From Verrucomicrobiota bacterium (GTDB taxonomy: Bacteria > Verrucomicrobiota > Verrucomicrobiia > Limisphaerales > CAIMTB01), in contig CAUJJW010000085.1 of NCBI GenBank assembly GCA_963205105.1, positions 1 through 64,000 of the forward strand: 64,000 nt of DNA. The letters are read 5' to 3'. Numbering within the stretch: the stretch's first letter is position 1; each line of letters begins with the position of its first letter. The notes under the pieces were generated by a model. It was not told where the DNA came from, did no database searches, and was given only the letters and a program-made list of their open reading frames with translations. The position numbers and the translations under genes were made by a program. This document shows, piece by piece, positions 9,122 through 15,529 of the stretch.

Positions 9122-9802
9122 ATGGAAACCCGTTCCAACCCACGCTATCGATGGGTGACGTTCGACTGTTTCGGCACCCTCATCGATTGGCACACCGGTT
9201 TTTCCAGAATTCTTTCCCCCATCTTGGGCGGGCAGGTGACCCAGGTGCTTTCCGGTTACCACCGGTTCGAGCGGGCCCTGGAAGCTTCCCGACCGCATCG
9301 TCTGTACAAGGATGTGCTCGCCCAAGGTCTGCAAAAGGCCGCCGCCGAACTTGGGGTCCCGCTTTCCGAGAGAGAAACCACCGCGCTACCCCGATCCTGG
9401 GCCACATTGCCGATCTTTCCCGATGTGGAAGACATGCTGGCCCATCTGCGCCGACTCGGGTTTCGACTCGGGGTCTTGACCAATTGCGACGAGGACCTCT
9501 TCGAACAGACACATCGCTCTTTCCTTCAGCGGTTCGATCTCGTGGTCACCGCCGAACGCGTGCAGGACTACAAACCTGCCCACAGCCATTTCCGGTTCTT
9601 CTCCCGCACCACCGGAGTGAAACCCGGCGATTGGGTTCACGTGGCGTGCAGTTATTTCCATGACATCGCCCCCGCCCGCGAACTCGGCATCCATCGCGTG
9701 TGGCTCGACCGAGATCAGACCGGCGAGGATCCCCTGGCCGCCTCGGCACGAGTGACGGCGGCTTCCGAAGTCCCTGCCGCAATCACCCAGCTCTACCCAT
9801 GA
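9122..9802 (+). CDS. HAD-superfamily hydrolase (haloacid dehalogenase-like)
   Basis: A 226-residue phosphatase/dehalogenase-type HAD protein. Motif I is TFDCFGTLIDW near residue 14 with the nucleophilic Asp. A helical cap follows, then motif II LGVLTNCDEDL, the lysine region QDYKPAHSHFRFF and a motif IV-like segment VACSYFHDIAPARELG. Layout and length resemble the haloacid dehalogenase type II/YjjG-like group; the physiological substrate is unknown. The ATG at 9122 is chosen because motif I must lie near the N terminus; extending to 8903 only adds the decayed duplicate listed separately. Its stop codon at 9800-9802 abuts sequence shared with the tRNA-Gly element, so its C terminus may have been trimmed by that insertion. 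Confidence 0.85.
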   Translation: METRSNPRYRWVTFDCFGTLIDWHTGFSRILSPILGGQVTQVLSGYHRFERALEASRPHRLYKDVLAQGLQKAAAELGVPLSERETTALPRSWATLPIFPDVEDMLAHLRRLGFRLGVLTNCDEDLFEQTHRSFLQRFDLVVTAERVQDYKPAHSHFRFFSRTTGVKPGDWVHVACSYFHDIAPARELGIHRVWLDRDQTGEDPLAASARVTAASEVPAAITQLYP

Positions 9803-10001
9803 GACCTTCCTCGACGTTGAACAGTGGTACCGATGGATCACCCCGATGCCGGCCCATTTCCCAATCGCCATCCAGGAGAGCCAGCAACTCGAAGTGCCCC
9901 TGTCGCTTCGGGCTGAGGGTTGGCGACACGGAAAACCCCGGAATAAGTGGGGACTCCAGGAAATCTGGGGCCTTCCCCATGAACTCTGCGAAGAAAAGAA
10001 A
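9803..10001 (+). mobile_element. Relic of an older related element
   Basis: Two pieces of this stretch match separate parts of the neighbouring element. 9803-9885 matches the Rep 3' region at 11479-11561, and its translation TFLDVEQWYRWITPMPAHF mirrors TFLDVEQWYRCITPMPTHF. About 9900-10001 matches 14948-15049, the 3' end of the integrase, with a constant offset of 5048 bases over most of its length. The order (Rep tail, then integrase tail, then tRNA 3' fragment) is that of an element with its middle deleted. It therefore looks like the internally deleted remnant of an earlier insertion at the same tRNA. Confidence 0.75.
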
Positions 10002-10031
10002 TTGGAGCGAGCGAAGGGATTCGAACCCTCG
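10002..10031. repeat. Left attachment site (attL), fragment of tRNA-Gly 3' end
   Basis: This 30-base copy of the T-arm and acceptor 3' strand of tRNA-Gly (including the CCA complement TGG) is identical to 15050-15079. The remaining tRNA sequence is missing to its right, so this is not a functional tRNA gene. Confidence 0.88.
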
Positions 10032-10085
10032 CCCCAACCTTCCCAACCCGTTGAACTGCAAGCGTCGACCTCATCCCCGCACGGG

Positions 10086-10247
10086 ATGTGTACACACGGG
10101 TACGCACACAGAACCTCCGCCGATCCAGATTTCGAAGCCGTTGCCGCAGCGTGGCCGACCCTCCGGCCGGAGCTGAAGGCGGCGATTCGGGCGATCGTGG
10201 ATTCCTCCGCGTCGGCGGGGCGCTCCCCAGGAAAGGGGACCGCGTGA
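10086..10247 (+). pseudogene. Integrase C-terminal tail relic
   Basis: This frame reads CTHGYAHRTSADPDFEAVAA followed by AWPTLRPELKAAIRAIVD and a stop at 10247. CTHGYA is also the start of the C-terminal tail of the intact integrase (codons at 14892 onward), and the following phrase resembles the tails I know from tyrosine recombinases of planctomycete and verrucomicrobial elements. No catalytic domain precedes it. It is probably the end of a second integrase left by an earlier recombination. The 21 bases at 10088-10108 are identical to 14891-14911. Confidence 0.5.
10088..10108. repeat. 21-base internal direct repeat, left copy (partner 14891-14911)
   Basis: Starts with the palindrome GTGTACAC and is identical to 14891-14911 inside the other end of the element. 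It could be shared coding sequence of integrase tails or an arm-type integrase binding site; the sequence alone does not decide. Confidence 0.7.
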
Positions 10248-10338
10248 ACGCACCCGGCGCCGGAATCGGGATCTCAGGCGCAAACCCTGAAACCCTCCGG
10301 GCAGTTCCTAGCGGAGCAATGGAGCGTAGCGAGCACGG

Positions 10339-10377
10339 GTCAAGGTGGAGAGGCCGCGAACGCGGCCGGACCTTGAC
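10339..10377. promoter_or_regulatory. Nested hairpin, candidate rolling-circle origin
   Basis: An outer 8-base inverted repeat GTCAAGGT (10339-10346) / ACCTTGAC (10370-10377) encloses a second perfect one, GGCCGCG (10352-10358) / CGCGGCC (10361-10367), with a two-base AA loop. It lies about 160 bases upstream of the Rep gene. Double-strand origins of rolling-circle replicons are often such structures next to rep, so an origin is a reasonable guess. A transcriptional hairpin or structured RNA is an alternative. The region 10248-10537 holds no other convincing gene. Confidence 0.45.
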
Positions 10378-10537
10378 GCGCGCGCAGCGCAGCGAAGGCT
10401 GCGTAGCTGGGGACTGCGTGGAGGCCGGGAACGTCGCCTCGCTCAACCTCGGCGGGATCGGGGCGCAGCCGCGCAGCGGCGCGACCCGGTCCCCGGCCTT
10501 GTCTAAGGGACATATTCCGTCGCACTCCACGGAGCCG

Positions 10538-11686
10538 GTGGCTTCGGTGATTCTTTACCGCAACGCGAGCTTCCCCCAGGTCCGGCTTCGAACCAGCATC
10601 CAACAGGCGAAGCCCCCCAAACGGGGAGAGGTTCAGCGGTTCTCCGACAAGTCGCGGCGCCGGATGATGGAGGCCCAAGCCAAACTGCGACGGGACGAGC
10701 TCCCGTGGTTCGTCACTCTGACCTATCCAAACGACTTCCCGGAATATCGAGAGAAGTACAAACGGGATCTGGAGTGCTTCGGCCGTCGCCTGCGTCGACG
10801 GTGGCCCTTGGCCTGCATCCTTTGGAAGCTGGAGTTCAAGATGCGGAAGTCGGGCGCGAACAAGGGCAAGGTGGCGCCCCACTTTCATCTGTTCGTGTAC
10901 CGGGTGCCGTGGGAGTTCCCGTTCCGGAAGGAGGATCAAACATGGACGCGTGTTGCCCTCGACACTCGAAAAGAGTTTTAGGACACGGAGGGCATCTGGA
11001 TGGAGTTCGTCGAAGGGAAGGAGCCGAACGAGATGCAATCCGGTTCGTGCCTGGTTCGCATTACCCGGGCCAAACCAGGAACCGGAGATGGCGCCCCCGT
11101 AGTCAACCTCGACCGGTTCCAGCATTGGGTATCCCGAACCTGGTACGACATCGTTGGTTCCGGCGATCTGCGCCACTTCCGGGCGGGAACGAATGTGCAG
11201 CCGATTCAAAACTTCCGGCAAGCGAGTGCCTACGCGGCAAAGCGGTACATCGCCAAAGCGGACCTTCCCGAAGAGATCCGAGACGCCCCGGGCCGATTCT
11301 GGGGAATAATGGAACGCGACAACGCTCCACTGGGACAACGCGAAGTCCTGCGCATTAGCCTCGGCGACGCATGCCAACTTCGACGCCTCCTCCGCCGCTA
11401 CCGTCGGTCGACCGCGAAACCTGAGAAGCGGCGTTTCCTCCGCTCCGCCCAGTTCCGCGACCCGGAGTTCTCCGTGACGACCTTCCTCGACGTTGAACAG
11501 TGGTACCGATGCATCACCCCGATGCCGACCCATTTCCTACGCGCCATCCAGGATATCCAGCAAGTGCTCCCGTCCAATCCTCCCAGTTCCGTTAAGCCCG
11601 AGCTATTCGAGGCAACCAAGGGAGGCAGTTCCCGGGCACCATGCAGCAAGCGGACGAGCAAGAGACCATCGGGGCGAGGGTCGTAA
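10538..11686 (+). pseudogene. Rolling-circle (HUH) replication initiator interrupted by in-frame TAG
   Basis: The reading frame encodes a Rep of the kind found in Microviridae and small rolling-circle elements. Motif I is PWFVTLTYPNDFP (residues 56-68), the metal-binding His pair is HFH (115-117) and the nicking-tyrosine region is AYAAKRYIAK (Tyr 232, Lys 235, Tyr 237). A TAG at 10979-10981 (codon 148) separates the His motif from the tyrosine motif; the frame then continues unchanged for 234 codons to a TAA. An ATG at 11000 could restart translation but would lack the metal site. The start is uncertain: GTG 10538 has GGAG close upstream, and GTG 10547 is an alternative. The last ~25 codons are antisense to a toxin relic, so the natural C terminus was probably lost. 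Full-length product only if TAG is suppressed. Confidence 0.75.
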
Positions 11687-11770
11687 AACACGATGTAGTT
11701 CCGAAACCCAGGAACGTCACGCCGGCGAAGTTTGGGAGCGCTCGGGAATCCGGCGGGCAACCGTGCTTCA
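11608..11770 (-). pseudogene. ParE/RelE-type toxin C-terminal remnant
   Basis: The minus strand encodes PGFRNYIVFYDPRPDGLLLV followed by RLLHGARELPPLV, a close fit to the C-terminal half of ParE-family ribonuclease/gyrase toxins. The N-terminal half (the usual helical hairpin) and any antitoxin gene are missing, and the reading frame runs on past the normal end into sequence antisense to Rep. It is therefore a non-functional fragment that has been joined tail-to-tail with rep. It implies a toxin-antitoxin pair once resided on the element. Confidence 0.6.
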
Positions 11771-11886
11771 TTTAGATTCCGGGATAGCAAAGGCAGCGAT
11801 GACCGAGGTTCCAACTTAGACTTAAGCGCTAAAACATGCCGTCCAATCGACAAACCTCGAGACTCCAGAATAGAACCGATATTTGG

Positions 11887-13005
11887 TTAGTGTCGCGTAA
11901 TTGGGGGCGCGAGTTCGTTTGGCGGCGACCGAACCAATTGTATTGTCGACTTCATATCAGCCAAATACTTCGCCGGAATCAGCACGCACGTTTCCTCAGA
12001 TTCTGAGGACACAACGCCAATTACTTCTTTCCTCAAGTCGAATACAGGCGCACCAACAAAATTCGATGCGTGTACAATGTCTGTAAATACTCTAAGATTA
12101 TTTAGGGTGCTTTTCATGTTCAATCCCACTCGGGTCACACGTCCATACTTGGACATCCTCGTTGCGCCTTCACCCGGACGGGTTTCGACGGCGCAAAGCA
12201 CAATCTCCCGACCGATTTTTGGCACAGCGAGTTGGAGATTCGGGACTGCAAATTGCTCAGTGACGCGCTCGATTATCTTCCCTGTCTTGGCGTCTCGGGC
12301 GTCAAAAGACAAGTGTAGCGTTCGAGCATATGGACTCACTGCAGATACGATTATGGCGATTTCGGAGTCAGGGTCCCAACAGAACAACTTTCCAACGCCA
12401 AATGCGCCACCGCTTGCAATAGTCACATGTTTACCATCAGGGAGTGAAGGAATCGGTGCACCGACCTTGAGCGCATTGTTGGTCAACGAAGCGTTTATGA
12501 CGCTAAAAACCAGGGCGTTTGTATCAGCCCAGAAGCCAGACACACCTCCGGAGTCGCCTCCTGCGTCTACGCTGGCAACCGAATGCTGGCCATACTCAGC
12601 AACCTCCTCTAAAGTGAATGTCCTTTCGGGAAGCCAGATATACCGCACAATGAATACAATAACCCAGAACGCCGAATAACCCGCCAATGCATCCGTAAGC
12701 AAAGATTTCCGAATTAGGCGCCCAACTTCAACCCACGCCTTCCTCGACCAAGTCCGTAGAATCAAAATTAGAAACGGCGCAACTAATGCCGCAATCTGTA
12801 GAGAGCCTCCGAAATCATCATACGTAACCGCAAGCGCTCTTCCAAACCTTTCCGAATCGTGGACATAGAGGTAACCGCAACAAAGTACAGCCAGAAGCCC
12901 AAATGCGAAGACGAGCCTAAGTAAGCAGCGAGGCCGGAAGAGGAGGCGAATGCAAGCTCGGATTCGCCGAACGTTAAGCTTGGTAGGCTGGGCAGAGGCC
13001 GCCAT
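11887..13005 (-). CDS. Three-TM protein with degenerate trypsin-like domain (element cargo)
   Basis: A 372-residue protein. A basic N terminus is followed by membrane segments LVFAFGLLAVLCCGYLYV, LQIAALVAPFLILIL and SAFWVIVFIVRYIWL. The C-terminal 220 residues look like an HtrA/trypsin fold: SGFWADTNALVFSVINAS where proteases have GSGF...TNAHV, DPDSEIAIIVS in place of D-x-DLAVL, and SNFVGAPVFDLRKEVIGVVS in place of GNSGGP. All three catalytic positions appear substituted, so a binding or sensing role is more likely than proteolysis. Base composition is visibly less GC-rich than flanking host genes. An alternative GTG start lies at 13056. It is transcribed divergently from the regulator-like gene and is the only obvious cargo. 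Defence or superinfection exclusion is a guess. Confidence 0.7.
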   Translation of the reverse strand: MAASAQPTKLNVRRIRACIRLLFRPRCLLRLVFAFGLLAVLCCGYLYVHDSERFGRALAVTYDDFGGSLQIAALVAPFLILILRTWSRKAWVEVGRLIRKSLLTDALAGYSAFWVIVFIVRYIWLPERTFTLEEVAEYGQHSVASVDAGGDSGGVSGFWADTNALVFSVINASLTNNALKVGAPIPSLPDGKHVTIASGGAFGVGKLFCWDPDSEIAIIVSAVSPYARTLHLSFDARDAKTGKIIERVTEQFAVPNLQLAVPKIGREIVLCAVETRPGEGATRMSKYGRVTRVGLNMKSTLNNLRVFTDIVHASNFVGAPVFDLRKEVIGVVSSESEETCVLIPAKYLADMKSTIQLVRSPPNELAPPITRH

Positions 13006-13094
13006 TTCTATGGAGCATGGTCGCTGCGAGAATCCTCGGGAAGGCAATAGGGCCACTTTTCGATCCCATCGCGCCGAAGAAAGCTTGTAGTTGA

Positions 13095-13127
13095 CATGGC
13101 GTAAACTCTCATTGGGTTTACGCCATG
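13095..13127. promoter_or_regulatory. Perfect 12-base inverted repeat covering a start codon
   Basis: CATGGCGTAAAC (13095-13106) and GTTTACGCCATG (13116-13127) are exact inverse complements separated by 9 bases. The right arm contains the ATG (13125) of the next gene, and the left arm overlaps a TTGACA at 13091-13096 that could be a -35 box. No Shine-Dalgarno precedes the ATG. As DNA it would be a dimer operator between two divergent genes; as RNA it would hide the start codon. Confidence 0.75.
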
Positions 13128-13595
13128 GAAACCGACCATGGTTTGCTGATCATCCCCCCCGAATTGCTGCCGGTGATTGGTGAGCCGGACGAAGGCACGC
13201 GGCTGTACCGGAAGGAAGGCGACGAAGACGAAAAGGGGTTTTGGTTCGACGCGTTGACAGAGGTTTTTGGGTCGTTGGTGTCGCCGGGAGGGGTGGCACT
13301 CTACGCGCCAGTGAGCCGCGCCGCCGTACATAAGCGCCTGAAGGAAGGGCGCATGACGGCGTTTTGTTACCACGTCAAACGGACGCGGAAAGGCTTCTTC
13401 GGCTAGGTTCAAGAGGTTCGGGAGACCCCTTACGTCTACATCCCGAGTGAAGAGGCCAAGATCTGGGGCGCCGAACTCCGGGAGCGTGCGTTGCGACTGG
13501 GTGGAATCAGCCGGGAGGAGTTGGAAGGTTCCAAGCCGGATTGGCATGGGGACTTCTGGGAGTGGCGAAAGCGGAAAACCAGCAAACGCACGTGA
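13125..13595 (+). pseudogene. Small regulator-like protein interrupted by in-frame TAG
   Basis: The frame encodes 156 residues if the TAG at 13404-13406 (codon 94) is read through. The upstream part has a possible helix-turn-helix (SRAAVHKRLKEGRMTAFCYHV-like, residues 66-86). The downstream part (VQEVRETPYVYIPSEEAKIW and LRERALRLGGISREELEG) looks equally protein-like and runs to a TGA at 13593-13595 that overlaps the Shine-Dalgarno of the excisionase gene. The continuity argues the TAG is either a recent nonsense mutation or a suppressed codon. The family is not recognised. The ATG sits in a palindrome, and position beside an excisionase suggests a regulator of the element; function is inferred from context only. 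Confidence 0.6.
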
Positions 13596-13602
13596 GGAGC
13601 CC

Positions 13603-13800
13603 ATGCACCGCGACTCGACTCCTTCTTATTCAGCCCAGGGACTTCTCCGCAAGCGAGAGGTGGCCCGATTGTTGGCCGTCTCAGAACGGGCTGTAGAACG
13701 GTTGGTCGCGTCGGGGCGTTTAGCGCGGGTGAGAATTCTGGGAGCCGTTCGATTTCGATGGGCAGACGTGGAAGCCATTATCACAAAGGGAGTTGTATGA
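13603..13800 (+). CDS. Excisionase-like small helix-turn-helix protein
   Basis: A 65-residue MerR/excisionase-type DNA-binding protein: LLRKREVARLLAVSERAVER is the helix-turn-helix, then LVASGRLARVRILGAVRFRW is the wing, and ADVEAIITKG ends the domain. Such proteins bind the element ends and steer the integrase toward excision, or act as repressors. GAGGAG lies three bases before the ATG. Its TGA overlaps the integrase start as ATGA, so the two are translationally coupled, which strongly supports a recombination directionality role. Confidence 0.82.
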   Translation: MHRDSTPSYSAQGLLRKREVARLLAVSERAVERLVASGRLARVRILGAVRFRWADVEAIITKGVV

Positions 13801-15116
13801 TCCTACAAGTTGAGAAGCGACGGTTTCGGCGAAAGGGGAAGCTCCGGGAGACACGGTCGTATTACCTGCGCTATCGGTTGGACGAGATGCCGACGGACCG
13901 CTGGCGGTCGTTGCACTGCACCGACAAGCAAGCAGCCGACAAACTCGCCCGGGACTTCCTGGAACAACTCCAGCGGGAGAGGGCGGGCATTCTCGAACCC
14001 AAGCTGGTGCGCGATTCCGCGAAGACTCCGCTAAAGCAACATTTTGAGTGCTACCTGGCGGATATGGCGGGCCGTGGCCGAGACGGTCGGGACGGACGGG
14101 GAGCGTTTCTGCTGTCCAGCCGAGTAGAAAAGCTGCTCGCGGAGTGTGGGTGGAAGGTCTCGGCGGATATCACCGCCGACAGCTTCGTTGCCTGGCGGGC
14201 CAGGAACGACCTCGCCCCCAAGACTGCCAACCATTACCTCCAAGCGGTTCGAGGTTGGCTGAGCTGGATGGTCGAGGTGGGCCGCATCAAGGCGAACCCC
14301 CTCCGAAGCGTTCGCAAGGCGGAAGAACGGGGCGGCAAGGTCCGGGTGCGTCGCGCGTTCTCCGATGACGAACTTCGCAGGCTCGTCGAAGGGTCGGGGC
14401 CGCGAGGAATCATCTACTTCACAGCAGCTCGGACTGGCCTCCGATCCGATGAACTCCGGCAATTGACCTGGGGCGACGTCACTTTGGACGGCGCAGCCCC
14501 GCGATTCCTCGTCCGCGAACACGTCGCCAAAAGTCGACGGGAAGAGTCGGTTCCACTGGTGTCCGAAGTCGTCGACGCGCTGCGGGCGTATCAGCCCCCG
14601 CACCCATCCCCGGCCGATCCCGTCTTCCCGAGCGGCATTCCTCGGGCGTCACGCGTCAAGGTCGATTGCGAGCGCAACGGCATCGCCTACCGGGACGCCA
14701 GCGGGCGCTACGCCGATTTCCATTCGCTCCGGTACACCTTCGCCACCTTTCTGGCGCGAAACGGGGTCAGTCCGCGACTGACGATGAAGCTGATGCGGCA
14801 CCGGGACCCGGCCACGACGGCGAAGGTCTACACCGACGACACCCTTCTCATGGCGGAACAAGTGGTGAAGGGTCTGCCGGCGCTGGGGGGGTGTACACAC
14901 GGGTACGCACAGATTTCAGTCGGAACGGGGCAAAACCTGTCGGTTCCTGTCGCTCCGATGCCGAGGGCTGGGGACACGGAAAACCCCGGAATAATTGGGG
15001 AATCCATGAAATCTGGGGCCTTCCCCATGAACTCTGCGAAGAAAAGAAATTGGAGCGAGCGAAGGGATTCGAACCCTCGACATTCACCTTGGCAAGGTGA
15101 CGCTCTACCAGGCTGA
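13797..15116 (+). CDS. int: Tyrosine recombinase (integrase)
   Basis: Site-specific recombinase of the phage-integrase family, about 439 residues. An N-terminal DNA-binding region begins RRFRRKGKLRETRSYYLRYR, a core-binding SAM-like domain follows (TANHYLQAVRGWLSWMVEVG), then the catalytic domain with AARTGLRSDELRQLTW (Arg), VAKSRREESVPL (Lys), FHSLRYTFATFLA (HxxR) and MRHRDPATTAKVYTD (His and nucleophile Tyr). All expected catalytic residues are present, so it looks active. The reading frame runs into the attachment site and the antisense of tRNA-Gly, ending at a TGA inside that gene, as is common for tRNA-targeting elements. The ATG at 13797 overlaps the excisionase stop (ATGA). Confidence 0.92.
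   Translation: MILQVEKRRFRRKGKLRETRSYYLRYRLDEMPTDRWRSLHCTDKQAADKLARDFLEQLQRERAGILEPKLVRDSAKTPLKQHFECYLADMAGRGRDGRDGRGAFLLSSRVEKLLAECGWKVSADITADSFVAWRARNDLAPKTANHYLQAVRGWLSWMVEVGRIKANPLRSVRKAEERGGKVRVRRAFSDDELRRLVEGSGPRGIIYFTAARTGLRSDELRQLTWGDVTLDGAAPRFLVREHVAKSRREESVPLVSEVVDALRAYQPPHPSPADPVFPSGIPRASRVKVDCERNGIAYRDASGRYADFHSLRYTFATFLARNGVSPRLTMKLMRHRDPATTAKVYTDDTLLMAEQVVKGLPALGGCTHGYAQISVGTGQNLSVPVAPMPRAGDTENPGIIGESMKSGAFPMNSAKKRNWSERRDSNPRHSPWQGDALPG
14891..14911. repeat. 21-base internal direct repeat, right copy (partner 10088-10108)
   Basis: Identical to the copy near the left end. It lies inside the last codons of the integrase, where it encodes CTHGYA. Confidence 0.7.
15050..15079. repeat. 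Right attachment site (attR) inside tRNA-Gly
   Basis: Identical to 10002-10031. It comprises the 3' end of the complete tRNA-Gly gene, so integration restores a functional tRNA on this side. Sequence similarity with the left side continues outward to about 14948, which is explained by the older relic on the left. Confidence 0.88.
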
Positions 15117-15127
15117 GCTACGCTCGC
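15051..15127 (-). tRNA. tRNA-Gly(GCC)
   Basis: A 77-base gene with a 7-bp acceptor stem (GCGAGCG / CGCTCGC), D-stem GCTC/GAGC, anticodon stem TCACC/GGTGA around loop TTGCCAA (anticodon GCC), T-arm GAGGG-TTCGAAT-CCCTT and an encoded CCA (TGG at 15051-15053 on the plus strand). All arms pair, with one G-T pair in the T-stem. It reads GGC/GGT glycine codons. Its 3' end is the target of the adjacent integrative element. Confidence 0.96.
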
Positions 15128-15149
15128 TCCCGTGCCGTGAGGCGGGAAG

Positions 15150-15189
15150 AAAATGGGACATCGCTGTGACGAATGCAAGGCCCCATTTT
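15150..15189 (-). terminator. Possible terminator hairpin after the TPR gene
   Basis: AAAATGGG (15150-15157) and CCCATTTT (15182-15189) can pair across a 24-base loop just after the minus-strand TPR stop codon. The stem is A/T-rich and the loop long, so this is a weak candidate. Confidence 0.3.
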
Positions 15190-15194
15190 TTTCT

Positions 15195-15509
15195 TCATCG
15201 TCCCAGGTCTTCCAACAACTGCTCCAATTCCATCTGCGGACCGTCGTGGTGCTGGTCGATGGCTAACTGCATCGCCTTCTCAAAGGCCGCCCGGGCCGCC
15301 GCCACATCGCCTAGCGATTGATGGCATTTCCCGATCAGGATCTGCACCACCATCCAGTCCGGCTTTTTCGCCAGGGCCTGGTCCAAATGGCCCAGCGCGT
15401 CGGCGAAACGGCCCGCATCGAACAACGCCTTGCCCAGGCTGAAGCGGGCAAGATCATGATGCGGCTGAGTGGCCAGCAGCTTTTCCCAACGTTGAATGGC
15501 CTCGGACAT
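15195..15509 (-). CDS. Small TPR protein
   Basis: A 104-residue soluble protein made almost entirely of about two and a half tetratricopeptide repeats (ARFSLGKALFDAGRFADALG, VQILIGKCHQSLGDVAAARA, AFEKAMQLAI). TPRs mediate protein-protein contact; no enzymatic domain is present. The start MSEAIQRW at 15509 is preferred; the longer frame upstream is the complement of the neighbouring dehydrogenase. It lies 20 bases after that SDR gene on the same strand, so the two are probably cotranscribed. Confidence 0.75.
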   Translation of the reverse strand: MSEAIQRWEKLLATQPHHDLARFSLGKALFDAGRFADALGHLDQALAKKPDWMVVQILIGKCHQSLGDVAAARAAFEKAMQLAIDQHHDGPQMELEQLLEDLGR

Positions 15510-15529
15510 GGCGGGTGGTCGATGTCGCT

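Larger units (their letters stand above)
10002..15079 (+). mobile_element. Integrative element at tRNA-Gly(GCC) with rolling-circle Rep and tyrosine recombinase
   Basis: Bounded by a 30-base perfect direct repeat (10002-10031 and 15050-15079) that is the 3' end of tRNA-Gly, the classic attachment site of tyrosine-recombinase elements. The span is about 5.05 kb. It contains, left to right, an integrase-tail relic, a large hairpin, a rolling-circle-type Rep, a toxin relic, a membrane pseudoprotease, a regulator-like gene with a palindromic start region, an excisionase-like gene and the integrase beside the right end. No capsid, portal, packaging or conjugation gene is present, so it resembles an integrated plasmid or satellite. 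Damage to Rep suggests a defective or specially decoded element. Confidence 0.88.

Noticed and set aside
10002-10100. Possible second tRNA gene at the left end of the element
   Set aside because: Only the T-arm and acceptor 3' strand are present; no matching 5' acceptor strand or anticodon arm can be folded to the right.
9846-10247. 133-codon frame spanning relic, attL and integrase-tail region as one gene
   Set aside because: It joins unrelated pieces (Rep tail, antisense tRNA, integrase tail) across a recombination site; not a real single protein.
13008-13604. 198-codon minus-strand frame opposite the regulator-like gene
   Set aside because: It covers the palindrome and the regulator frame; the plus-strand frame has the Shine-Dalgarno-coupled end and protein-like features, whereas this one does not.
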